Source: Chitinophagaceae bacterium
GTDB lineage: Bacteria; Bacteroidota; Bacteroidia; Chitinophagales; Chitinophagaceae
Assembly (NCBI GenBank): GCA_023229465.1
Contig: JALNZE010000042.1
Location: forward strand, 1 to 7,292
Direction: 5' to 3'
DNA length: 7,292 nt
Position numbers and translations under genes: made by a program. A model generated the notes under the pieces. The model ran no database searches and was not told where the DNA came from. It saw nothing but the letters and a program-made list of their open reading frames with translations. Shown here one piece after another: positions 1 to 5,716 of the stretch; position 1 is the first letter of the stretch; every line of letters begins with the position of its first letter.

Positions 1-70
1 GAAAATCTACCGCCAACTTCCTTTTTGTTTCCTGGCTGTCTTTGCTGCCTCGCTTTTTTATCATTATCAT
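1..70 (-). CDS. N-terminus of an unidentified protein, cut by the left edge
   Basis: An open frame starts at ATG 68-70 (or the second ATG at 62-64) and stays open to the edge of the window, giving 23 residues with the basic stretch KKRGSKDSQETKRKL. It lies 39 nt downstream of the small membrane protein gene and is read in the same direction, so the two may be co-transcribed. The basic N-terminus with ETKRKL is faintly like the start of a TetR-type regulator, but 23 residues are too few to assign a family. Real coding status is probable rather than certain. Confidence 0.4.
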   Translation of the reverse strand, partial: MIMIKKRGSKDSQETKRKLAVDF

Positions 71-109
71 CTCATAAAGATACAAAATAAATTTTAATGT
101 ATCACTAAA

Positions 110-442
110 TTATGCTCTCATTAATAAATCCAACTTCCTGTCCTTTTTCCATGTTATTCTATTAAACAGATATGTAATTAGTATCGCAGAAAAAACTCCA
201 TTAATAGTCAATAGAATTTCCAAAACTTTCTTGTAGTCATAATCCTTATTGGAAATGCCAATCATTTTTTTATACATAATAAATGAAAGTGCAAAACTGA
301 TACCTAATATAACAATCGTTCCTCCATATTTTTTTAAGAATACGCCAATCTTATACTTCCAACGGAAAAACAAAAGCTTGAATTTCTGTAATCCGTTTAA
401 AATAGACGATTTACCGTTTTTAAAGAAAGCCTTGATTTTCAT
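110..442 (-). CDS. Small two-helix membrane protein of unknown function
   Basis: The 110-residue product is not recognised as a member of a known family. Residues 1-40 are strongly basic and aromatic (MKIKAFFKNGK...). Two hydrophobic segments follow, at about residues 41-58 (GTIVILGISFALSFIMY) and 72-94 (VLEILLTINGVFSAILITYLF), joined by a short polar loop, and the tail is basic (WKKDRK). By the positive-inside rule both termini should face the cytoplasm. The start ATG at 440-442 has no Shine-Dalgarno sequence, as is usual in Bacteroidota, and a candidate promoter lies at 478-509. The opposite strand also has an open frame here, but only this frame gives clean membrane segments. The next leftward gene starts 39 nt after its stop. 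Confidence 0.6.
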   Translation of the reverse strand: MKIKAFFKNGKSSILNGLQKFKLLFFRWKYKIGVFLKKYGGTIVILGISFALSFIMYKKMIGISNKDYDYKKVLEILLTINGVFSAILITYLFNRITWKKDRKLDLLMRA

Positions 443-477
443 TTAGTGATCATTCATTGATTAGAGAGGGTAGTACT

Positions 478-509
478 TAAATATATTGAATAAATTTCTG
501 ATTAGCAAT
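478..509 (-). promoter_or_regulatory. Candidate Bacteroidota-type promoter for the small membrane protein
   Basis: Read on the minus strand, TATATTTA (485-478) matches seven of eight positions of the Bacteroidota -7 box TAnnTTTG. ATTG (509-506) lies 20 nt upstream as a possible -33 box (consensus TTTG). Transcription would begin near 471, about 30 nt before the ATG at 442. The upstream box touches the edge of the repeat copy starting at 509. The match is by eye in A/T-rich DNA and could be chance. Confidence 0.3.
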
Positions 510-633
510 TTCTTGCTCGCCGACAAAGAAACGGGAGTGAAGAATGAACGGACGTTTCTTCGAGTGCCATTGTCTGGGGTGACAGTAAAGCGCGAAGAAT
601 GAGCGCGATGGACACACAGTGAAGGGGTTGAGT
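509..633 (+). repeat. Direct repeat, copy 1 (125 bp, truncated version of the element at 1017)
   Basis: This stretch matches 1017-1141 base for base except at 560 (T here, G there), 598 (A, C) and 622 (A, C), so 122 of 125 positions agree. The match begins at TTTCTTGCTCGCC and ends at GGGGTTGAGT. After that, this copy runs straight into the leader of the XRE gene, while the other copy continues for at least 76 more bases. This copy keeps the local hairpin AGAAACG/CGTTTCT (527-533 with 553-559) and the GCGC hairpin, but lacks the downstream strands that complete the long-range pairing seen in copy 2. It is therefore probably a truncated relic. Confidence 0.9.
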
Positions 634-654
634 ACCCATAAATGAATCTGAATC

Positions 655-990
655 ATGCTGACATTTGGAAAGAAAATGCGTGACATACGCGAGACAAAAA
701 ATATTTCACAAGCTGATCTTGCCCAGGCATTAAGTACCAATCCTTCACTGATCGGGAAATATGAAAAAGATGAGGTGAAACCAAGCGTGGATGCAATTAA
801 GAAACTGGCAGAAGCACTCGGTACTACTGCTGGATATTTACTCGATGATTCCACCGACTTTGATTTTCTAAAAGATGCTGCAATGCTCAAACGGTTCAAT
901 GATTTAAATATGCTTCCTGAACCTGACAGAGAACATATCCTTTACACACTTGATAGCCTTATCAAAGCAGCCAAATTAAAATCGCTGTAA
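655..990 (+). CDS. XRE-family helix-turn-helix transcriptional regulator
   Basis: The 111-residue protein has a classical Cro/C1-type helix-turn-helix at residues 6-60: GKKMRDIRETKNISQADLAQ, then NPSLIGKYEKDEVKPSVDAIKKLAEAL and the usual end GTTAGYLLDD. The helix-turn-helix core is S18-QADLA and the recognition helix spans about residues 29-37. The C-terminal part (about 70-110, FLKDAAMLKRFNDL, PDREHILYTLDSLIKAAK) looks like the helical tail common in small Bacteroidota XRE proteins, probably used for dimerisation. It should bind DNA in the cytoplasm as a small repressor; its target is unknown. No partner toxin gene lies beside it. The gene stands alone between two direct copies of a 125-bp repeat, and its ATG is only 21 nt after the end of the first copy. 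A second ATG (residue 8) is possible but would remove part of helix 1. Confidence 0.9.
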   Translation: MLTFGKKMRDIRETKNISQADLAQALSTNPSLIGKYEKDEVKPSVDAIKKLAEALGTTAGYLLDDSTDFDFLKDAAMLKRFNDLNMLPEPDREHILYTLDSLIKAAKLKSL

Positions 991-1016
991 ATTCTCATAC
1001 TATTTTTTTTGCTTTT

Positions 1017-1141
1017 TTTCTTGCTCGCCGACAAAGAAACGGGAGTGAAGAATGAACGGACGTTTCTGCGAGTGCCATTGTCTGGGGTGACAGTAAAGCG
1101 CGAAGCATGAGCGCGATGGACACACAGTGCAGGGGTTGAGT
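1017..1141 (+). repeat. Direct repeat, copy 2 (start of the fuller structured element)
   Basis: Second copy of the 125-bp repeat, lying 26 nt after the XRE stop codon and preceded by a T-rich run (1003-1019). Its three differences from copy 1 are at 1068, 1106 and 1130. It continues beyond 1141 without a break into sequence that pairs with its own first half, so it is the more complete version. Recombination between the two copies would delete 508 bp, including the whole XRE gene. Confidence 0.9.
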
Positions 1142-1217
1142 GTGGTATGCGTAGCATAAGGGTGGACTATATGTGCCAACGAAATCCCGGAACGCAGACA
1201 ATGGCCGGCAGGCGAGC
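1017..1217 (+). ncRNA. Candidate structured RNA or structured repeat element
   Basis: Nested complementary segments can be read directly. GCTCGCC (1023-1029) pairs with GGCGAGC (1211-1217). Inside that, AGAAACG (1035-1041) pairs with CGTTTCT (1061-1067), and GCCATTGTCTG (1074-1084) pairs perfectly with CAGACAATGGC (1195-1205). Inside the latter sit three small hairpins: GCGC 1098-1101/1111-1114, CACAC 1121-1125/1140-1144 and TATGC 1146-1150/GCATA 1154-1158. The arrangement resembles a multi-branched RNA, and a strong terminator follows at 1245. The three differences from copy 1 all fall outside these helices. No known RNA family was recognised. It could instead be a non-transcribed palindromic repeat. 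The strand is inferred from the terminator, which is itself nearly symmetric. Confidence 0.35.
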
Positions 1218-1244
1218 ACAACAACAGAAGGATGCGGGTAAATG

Positions 1245-1285
1245 AAAAGGCACATCAGGGAAGTATGACCTGGTGTGCCTTTTTA
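1245..1285 (+). terminator. Strong intrinsic terminator hairpin
   Basis: AAAAGGCACATCAGG (1245-1259) pairs with CCTGGTGTGCCTTTT (1269-1283) over 15 positions with a single T-G wobble. The loop is 9 nt (1260-1268) and a T-rich tract closes the right side. It would end rightward transcription from the XRE gene or from the structured element. Because the left arm starts with four A, it could also work leftward. Confidence 0.8.
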
Positions 1286-1623
1286 TTTACAGGAGCATCC
1301 CGAACAAAACCATGAGGAACGCAAGGAGTGTGACAGGCTGACGAAGGAATGCCTGGCGCAAACCTTGCTGACGAATGATTTTGAGAGACCTATTTACCAA
1401 GCAACATTCTTGGGAGTGGCGTTTATCAATTCTTAGACGCCTAACAATTCTATCATTAACTCATTTGTTGAGTTTACGCTGGTATTCGGGGGTCAATTTG
1501 TGTGGATTTTCCAAGTAAGTGAAGCAATTCGGGTTTTCTGTTTTCAGTATCATAGTTCTTGCGTTTAGGGCTTAAGAAACACCCCCTTTTAGAGTAACTT
1601 AGTTATAAAAACATGTTTGTTAA
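1286..1623. other. Intergenic stretch without a convincing gene
   Basis: About 340 bp with no supported gene. The left part (1290-1375) is relatively G/C-rich like the structured element before it and may belong to it. A hairpin GGCGTTTA/TAGACGCC with an 8-nt loop lies at 1418-1441. A 30-residue minus-strand frame (1461-1553, including LENPHKLTPEYQRKLNK) has protein-like composition and may be a gene remnant, but is too short to identify. No convincing terminator was found after the lipoprotein gene that ends at 1624. Confidence 0.5.
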
Positions 1624-2058
1624 TTATTGCTTCTTTTCAGCAATGCGTAAAGCGGTTAAAATCTTGTTATAAGAGTCATTTCTTTTGGCAGTACTATGCA
1701 ATAGTTTATCAATAATTTGTTTTGGAACTATTTTATCATTGATTGGTGTTTTCAGCTGTTCTAAAATAAATGCTTGATTTGAGATTTGCGAGAGCTGTTG
1801 AACAAAAATATCTGGCTTGCTTTGTAAACACAAAAACAACGCTTCGTTATATGTTTCCATAAACTCAACATTCGCTTCGCAATTCTTCCTACCTGTACAA
1901 AATAATTCTTTGATTAGCACCTCGTTTATATTGGAAACATCGGACGCTTTTATAGCGATTTCAACACTACATTTTTTACAATCGTTATTCATCTTTGTAG
2001 GTTCACAAGAAAACAATGACAAAACGATAAATATCCATTTACATTGAATCAGCATCAT
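1624..2058 (-). CDS. Small lipoprotein, candidate immunity protein for the adjacent RHS toxin domain
   Basis: The 144-residue product begins with a short basic region, a hydrophobic stretch (WIFIVLSLF) and a lipobox ending LFSC with Cys18, so it should be exported and lipid-anchored facing the periplasm. The mature part is polar and mostly helical in look, with Cys pairs at 27/30 and 54/60 that could form disulfides. No known domain was recognised. Its ATG (2056-2058) follows the stop of the RHS gene by only 5 nt in the same direction, the classical position of an immunity gene after a polymorphic toxin. The RHS C-terminal domain appears to be a peptidoglycan-acting enzyme, so a periplasmic anchored inhibitor would fit. 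That role is inference from position and localisation. A second ATG one codon in is equally usable. Confidence 0.75.
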   Translation of the reverse strand: MMLIQCKWIFIVLSLFSCEPTKMNNDCKKCSVEIAIKASDVSNINEVLIKELFCTGRKNCEANVEFMETYNEALFLCLQSKPDIFVQQLSQISNQAFILEQLKTPINDKIVPKQIIDKLLHSTAKRNDSYNKILTALRIAEKKQ

Positions 2059-2063
2059 AGAAA

Positions 2064-3641
2064 TTAATTTGTAGTTGGCTGTTTCTTTTTGTCAGCCTCC
2101 TTTTTAAGATTATCAACATTAGTGGTCTTATCTCCTCGCTTTACAACAATTTTACCTTTGGAATCTCCTGTAGTTTCTGGCTTATTTGTCCAGTTGAAAT
2201 TACCAAAAAAGTCACTTGCATCAGAAGGATTTATCGTTATGCAACCTAATGAACCACGGCTACTATAATTTCCATTATCACTCGCCCCTTCATGTACATT
2301 GACATTTTCCATAGTCACGTCTTTCCCGTCTTTACTTGTTCCGGAAGTTTTTCTCTGTCCTTTACTGTTAACTACATTCAATCCTTTTTTAGTGCTTCCT
2401 TTGTGCCCTGATTTATTATTAAAATCATATTCCCCGTCTTTTAGGGTATTTGCAGAGGTAGAGTTGTCCTTGTTTGATTTGGAGTTTGGATAACTGCTAC
2501 CTGCATAGGGGCCTTTAAGTCCACCTGTTTCTGTATCATACACATATACGTCTGCCGCATAACTTTTTCCTTTTGTGCCATTATCTTGAGGTCTGTCTTT
2601 CTGGTCAAATACATAAACCTTTGTGGTGTCGCCTAATACATCATTAAATCGAATTGGGTTATTTGCCATTGCGGCATAAGGGCTTTCACTTGCATTCGGC
2701 TTAGGGTCAACCTGCCACCATCTTCCCAACTGAGGGTCAAGATTTCTGAAATGGGTATCATACATTTCCAAACCCGAGCCATCGGAGAACTCTTTATTCT
2801 GTAATTCGCTACCCCCATTATACTTATACCTATTCTCCAACTTCCCAGCAGCCTTAGAAGATATCCCTGCCATTGTTAACCCGAACGGATAATAGTGGCT
2901 TTCCTCTAAAAGTGGACCACGATTCTGTATCACCTGTAAATTATCAAAGAACACATCAATATTACTCTCATTAGAACAGTACACATAAAGGTAGCCGTTC
3001 TTGGCTATGCTTACTCCCTGGGTATGTGTATTAAGCAGTCCGCTTGTACTATTTACTGCACTGAATCCACTGCTTGAACTTACGGCTCTAAATTGTTCAT
3101 CAAACAATATCCAGTTGATGTATGCTTTCGGCCTACCACTGACAAGTGGTGCAGTTGAAAGGAAGTTTGATACATCATTTGGAGTGACTCCCGAACCGGT
3201 AAGTGCTGCGGCTGTCGCTCCTTTGCCTGCATTGGCTACAGCACTCGTACCCGCTAATGCTGTCAACAGGTCATTGACTACCGTTGAATAAGAATTATTC
3301 GGGCTGCTGCCAGTCCAATAACTCCTGCCATAAATATTTACATTGTCTCCGGCCATTACTTTAAGCGTAATACCTAGTCCTGTTTTGTCACCGGTATTGC
3401 CATTGAGCTTATACATCTTCGCACTGGTGGCAGTGGTGTTACTGTTTGGATTGGTATTATATGGAGGGTTACCATTGTTGTTTGCATAGGTACTTGGTAG
3501 TGATCCTGGGTTAGCAACGATGTTGCCGGTATTGATTGAATAGTAGGTTTGTTCTGTTGCTGTCGCTCCATCTTCGAGAGTTGCTACCGGATAAGTGTCT
3601 GTTTGTTGCTCATCGGTGAGCACAACTCTGGTATTTCCCAA
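2064..3641 (-). CDS. 5'-truncated RHS protein (orphan tip) with L,D-transpeptidase-like C-terminal domain
   Basis: Reading starts at TTG 3639-3641, inside the conserved RHS motif DHLGNTRVV. The matching frame extends upstream through YLDQDH to about 3659 before a TAA at 3663-3665, so the long YD-repeat shell of a normal RHS protein is missing. Residues 75-235 form the insert often seen in Bacteroidota RHS proteins. The RHS core follows: ESHYYPFGLTMAGISSKA (247-264), RNLDPQLGRWWQVDPKPN (299-316) and SPYAAMANNPI (320-330). The variable C-terminal domain (about 340-500) has GSSYPN (381-386), LKDGEYDF (400-407), VNVHEG with His450 and RGSLGC with Cys467. His-x13-S-x-G-C resembles the YkuD/Tlde1 catalytic motif of L,D-transpeptidase-like enzymes that cut or modify peptidoglycan stem peptides. 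The family assignment is by motif only. No signal peptide or secretion domain is present, so expression and export of this fragment are uncertain. The candidate immunity lipoprotein follows after 5 nt. Confidence 0.85.
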   Translation of the reverse strand: MGNTRVVLTDEQQTDTYPVATLEDGATATEQTYYSINTGNIVANPGSLPSTYANNNGNPPYNTNPNSNTTATSAKMYKLNGNTGDKTGLGITLKVMAGDNVNIYGRSYWTGSSPNNSYSTVVNDLLTALAGTSAVANAGKGATAAALTGSGVTPNDVSNFLSTAPLVSGRPKAYINWILFDEQFRAVSSSSGFSAVNSTSGLLNTHTQGVSIAKNGYLYVYCSNESNIDVFFDNLQVIQNRGPLLEESHYYPFGLTMAGISSKAAGKLENRYKYNGGSELQNKEFSDGSGLEMYDTHFRNLDPQLGRWWQVDPKPNASESPYAAMANNPIRFNDVLGDTTKVYVFDQKDRPQDNGTKGKSYAADVYVYDTETGGLKGPYAGSSYPNSKSNKDNSTSANTLKDGEYDFNNKSGHKGSTKKGLNVVNSKGQRKTSGTSKDGKDVTMENVNVHEGASDNGNYSSRGSLGCITINPSDASDFFGNFNWTNKPETTGDSKGKIVVKRGDKTTNVDNLKKEADKKKQPTTN

Positions 3642-3992
3642 ATGGTCTTGATCTAAATAGGCTTATTCGTGAAATGGTAAAATTTTCAAAGAGCTTCAAA
3701 ACTGAAAATACCTATTTTTTTAATATGAGGGTGCCATTTTTGCATGATTGATTTAACATAAGAAGCCTTATAGTAATTGGAGGATTATTTACTAACGTTT
3801 AACCACAAAAAGGCTAACGATGAGTTTGCTCATGGCTGAATGAAAAAATAATTGTTTGCCTTATCGTTAGCTTTTTTGTGGAAGCCAACGCCGTCACAAA
3901 AGTTCATCTGTATTATAGGTGCTGACCGGCGGCGGCAGCTTAGCCATCGTGTTTTGTTGAGGGCTACTCGTATATTCAATAAATTTATCGTT
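3642..3992. other. Divergent intergenic region between RHS fragment and protease lipoprotein
   Basis: This 351-bp stretch separates two genes read outward. Its first 18 nt still encode the RHS motif preceding the TTG start, so the breakpoint of the RHS truncation lies near 3660. AAATAGG (3655-3661) and CCTATTT (3711-3717) form a small inverted repeat beside the breakpoint. The long palindrome at 3803-3881 is listed separately. From about 3880 to 3950 the sequence becomes G/C-rich (GACCGGCGGCGGCAGC), unlike its surroundings. Before the lipoprotein ATG, TTG (3957-3959) and TAAATTTA (3980-3987) are 20 nt apart like a Bacteroidota promoter, but would give an almost leaderless transcript. Confidence 0.5.
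3803..3881. repeat. Long imperfect palindrome with 19-bp arms
   Basis: CCACAAAAAGGCTAACGAT (3803-3821) is the reverse complement of ATCGTTAGCTTTTTTGTGG (3863-3881) except for one position that can form a G-T wobble. The 41-nt spacer starts with another small hairpin (ATGAG/CTCAT, 3820-3833). The inner GCTAACGAT/ATCGTTAGC stem followed by a T run on both strands could act as a bidirectional terminator. However, the flanking genes diverge, so a terminator has no obvious client. A remnant of inverted mobile-element ends or a protein binding site is also possible. Confidence 0.7.
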
Positions 3993-4805
3993 ATGAAGGG
4001 CTCTTTTACACTTATCCTAGTTCTGCTTTTTTTGGCTTCCTGCGGCCAAAAAAATAATATTAGTGGAGATTCATTAGGTAGATACTCGTACCAGGTGTTT
4101 ACCATCGAACTAAAGAAAGCAGTCATGGATTTCGGGACATGCTTTTTTATTAAAAGGAACGATGGGCTCTACTTAATTACGGCTAGACATATTTTTATTC
4201 ACTGTGATTCAATCACCAACAAACAAAAATATCCGTATGACATTGCGCAGGTTTACATACCCAACTCTCCACAACAGATGGTGCCTATTCCTTTAAACAA
4301 ACCAAGTGATACCTGCTCGTGCCTATCGGAGGAAAAGGACGCAGATTTAACAGTCATAAAAATGGATAATTCCCTAATCCCGTATGTTAATTCTGTTGAG
4401 GATTTTATCGCTCCGCCTTTCAAAAAATTAGGTGATGCCGAGATTTATGGGCAGGGGCTAAAGGCCGATTCCCAGGCGATATATTTTACAGATCCACACC
4501 GCATTCACATTCCTTCGAACACCTTCGAGATAATTCAAAGAGTTGGGAATATCGAAACTAAAATTATTGACAGCATTAATTATCATTTTCTGTCAAAGAC
4601 AATAAAAATAGGCCGGTGGCTTAAGGGATTTTCCGGCGCGCCCGTATTTCTGCAAGAATATAAAACCAACAAATGGCGGCTCGCAGGTGTTTTTGTAGCG
4701 GCTCAAATATTTGTTCAAGGCAAAAAGGAAAGCAATGATTTAATTGCTCTTATGCCAGATAATATTATTTCTGTTATTGATTCGAACAAGCACGGATTAC
4801 GATAA
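3993..4805 (+). CDS. Lipoprotein with trypsin-like serine protease domain
   Basis: The start is set at ATG 3993 because the first residues then form a lipoprotein signal, MKGSFTLILVLLFLASC, with lipobox LASC and Cys17. The frame is open further upstream (to 3852), but that part runs through the palindrome and lacks protein-like character. The 270-residue product shows the trypsin/HtrA-fold signature: TARH with His66, DADLTVI with Asp118 and GFSGAP with Ser214, all in the expected order. A final region (LAGVFVAAQIF) matches the last strands of the fold. It is therefore probably an active membrane-anchored endopeptidase in the periplasm or on the surface. No PDZ domain is present, unlike in HtrA/DegP. 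Its substrate is unknown. It diverges from the RHS gene and converges with the recombinase gene, leaving 23 nt between stops. Confidence 0.85.
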   Translation: MKGSFTLILVLLFLASCGQKNNISGDSLGRYSYQVFTIELKKAVMDFGTCFFIKRNDGLYLITARHIFIHCDSITNKQKYPYDIAQVYIPNSPQQMVPIPLNKPSDTCSCLSEEKDADLTVIKMDNSLIPYVNSVEDFIAPPFKKLGDAEIYGQGLKADSQAIYFTDPHRIHIPSNTFEIIQRVGNIETKIIDSINYHFLSKTIKIGRWLKGFSGAPVFLQEYKTNKWRLAGVFVAAQIFVQGKKESNDLIALMPDNIISVIDSNKHGLR

Positions 4806-4828
4806 AGAAATCACCATATAAAGTGCCA

Positions 4829-5716
4829 TTACCCGAAGGGATGATGTTTACTCAACAGGTCGGTTAAGGTTTCTGTTTGTTGTGCTGCGTATCGCTCTAC
4901 ACTATCAATATACCTGTAGCCAAGCATATATTGCACCTGCCGTTTATTGTACTGTTTCAACCAATAGAGGATAACACTGGCTCGTATGTGTTGGACGTTC
5001 CTGATCACCGGGTTAATGCCTTGCAGTTCCTTTACTAAATGCTGCACAGTATCATAAGCCCGCCCCGGGAATAATCCATCGCCGTTGCCTCGTAGCTTAT
5101 CTCTCACACCACCATAGAGGTAAGTGTGCAGTGTTAAAATCTGTTGTGCATTCAATGCAAGTTTTCGCTCATTGCTTCTTACGGTACCAGGCACATGAAT
5201 TGTCCCTGCATCTAAATTGATATGCTGCACATTCAGTTTTTCTATCTCGCCGCTATGCAAACCCTGCCATACCAATAAGCCCACAATCACCGTATTTCTT
5301 TGATGCACTAACGGCATAATCTTTTGACAATTGCGGGGTATTGTTTTTTCTAATGTCTTATACGAATAATACAACTGTTCCAGTTCTTCATACTGTAAAG
5401 GCTTTTCTGTGATCGTCCGCAGTTTTCCCTTTAACCGAAGTGTCCGGGCAGGGTTACGGCTCACCGTATTTTCCTGTTTCAAAAATTCAAAGTAATGGCT
5501 GATACTGCTTAATCGAAGATTGATCGTAGCGGTATCAAGATTTCTTTTTTGCTCATACTGTATATAGCTTAACAAATCAGTATAGCTGATGTTTTCAACA
5601 TCACTCATGTTATTACTCTCGATCCATTGTAAAAAATAACTGACGTTCTTAATGTGTCCGCTCACGGTCAACGGACGGTATCTTTTTTCAAAAAGATATG
5701 CTTCAAACTCTTTCAT
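4829..5716 (-). CDS. Tyrosine recombinase, second of a pair, with altered catalytic residues
   Basis: A phage-integrase-family protein of 295 residues from the ATG at 5714-5716 (302 from an earlier ATG at 5735-5737). The N-terminal SAM-like core-binding domain spans about residues 1-95 (FEAYLFEKRYRPLTVSGHIK) and the catalytic domain about 110-285. Numbering from the longer form, the usual GLRxGE motif reads GLHSGE with His161 where the first catalytic Arg should be. The HxxR motif reads QHIR with only Arg252 kept, the second His position is Tyr274 (LGYRY), and Tyr283 in ERY is the likely nucleophile. The codon is CAT, one transition away from CGT. It may be inactive alone and act as a partner of the first recombinase, or be decayed. 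The shorter start overlaps the upstream stop by 14 nt, typical of translational coupling. Confidence 0.88.
   Translation of the reverse strand: MKEFEAYLFEKRYRPLTVSGHIKNVSYFLQWIESNNMSDVENISYTDLLSYIQYEQKRNLDTATINLRLSSISHYFEFLKQENTVSRNPARTLRLKGKLRTITEKPLQYEELEQLYYSYKTLEKTIPRNCQKIMPLVHQRNTVIVGLLVWQGLHSGEIEKLNVQHINLDAGTIHVPGTVRSNERKLALNAQQILTLHTYLYGGVRDKLRGNGDGLFPGRAYDTVQHLVKELQGINPVIRNVQHIRASVILYWLKQYNKRQVQYMLGYRYIDSVERYAAQQTETLTDLLSKHHPFG

Noticed and set aside
249..446. Plus-strand frame opposite the small membrane protein
   Set aside because: It is an antisense shadow of the minus-strand gene, which has the better membrane-protein pattern and a plausible promoter.
655..990. XRE gene as antitoxin of a toxin-antitoxin pair
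   Set aside because: No toxin-sized gene lies adjacent on the same strand; the neighbours are repeat copies.
477..1255. Several minus-strand open frames across the two repeat copies (477-899, 942-1157, 995-1255, 1000-1224)
   Set aside because: They overlap the XRE gene or cover the structured repeat in different frames. Their composition is rich in Ser, Cys, His and Arg without domain character. They follow from the repeat sequence and are not credible proteins.
1436..1486. Integron attC-like motifs (GCCTAAC at the left, GTTGAGT at the right)
   Set aside because: The two core-like boxes are not complementary to each other and the inner sequence has no long imperfect palindrome, so the resemblance is probably chance.
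1461..1553. 30-residue minus-strand frame as a real small gene
   Set aside because: It has no clear ribosome binding site, promoter or recognisable family and a stop codon just upstream; it is kept only as a possible remnant.
2299..3571. Frames inside the RHS gene on both strands (2299-2493, 2633-2818, 3001-3291, 3374-3571)
   Set aside because: They are shadows of the RHS reading frame, whose conserved motifs are unambiguous.
3813..3871. GGCTAAC...GTTAGCT inside the long palindrome as an attC site
   Set aside because: The boxes deviate from the RYYYAAC/GTTRRRY consensus, the complementarity continues outward beyond them, and no integron integrase is present.
3852..3992. 47-residue N-terminal extension of the protease lipoprotein from a TTG
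   Set aside because: It would bury the clear lipoprotein signal peptide inside the protein and run through the palindrome arm; the ATG at 3993 is much more plausible.
3830..4126. Minus-strand frame overlapping the start of the protease gene
   Set aside because: It runs across the palindrome and antisense to the signal peptide region, and shows no recognisable domain.
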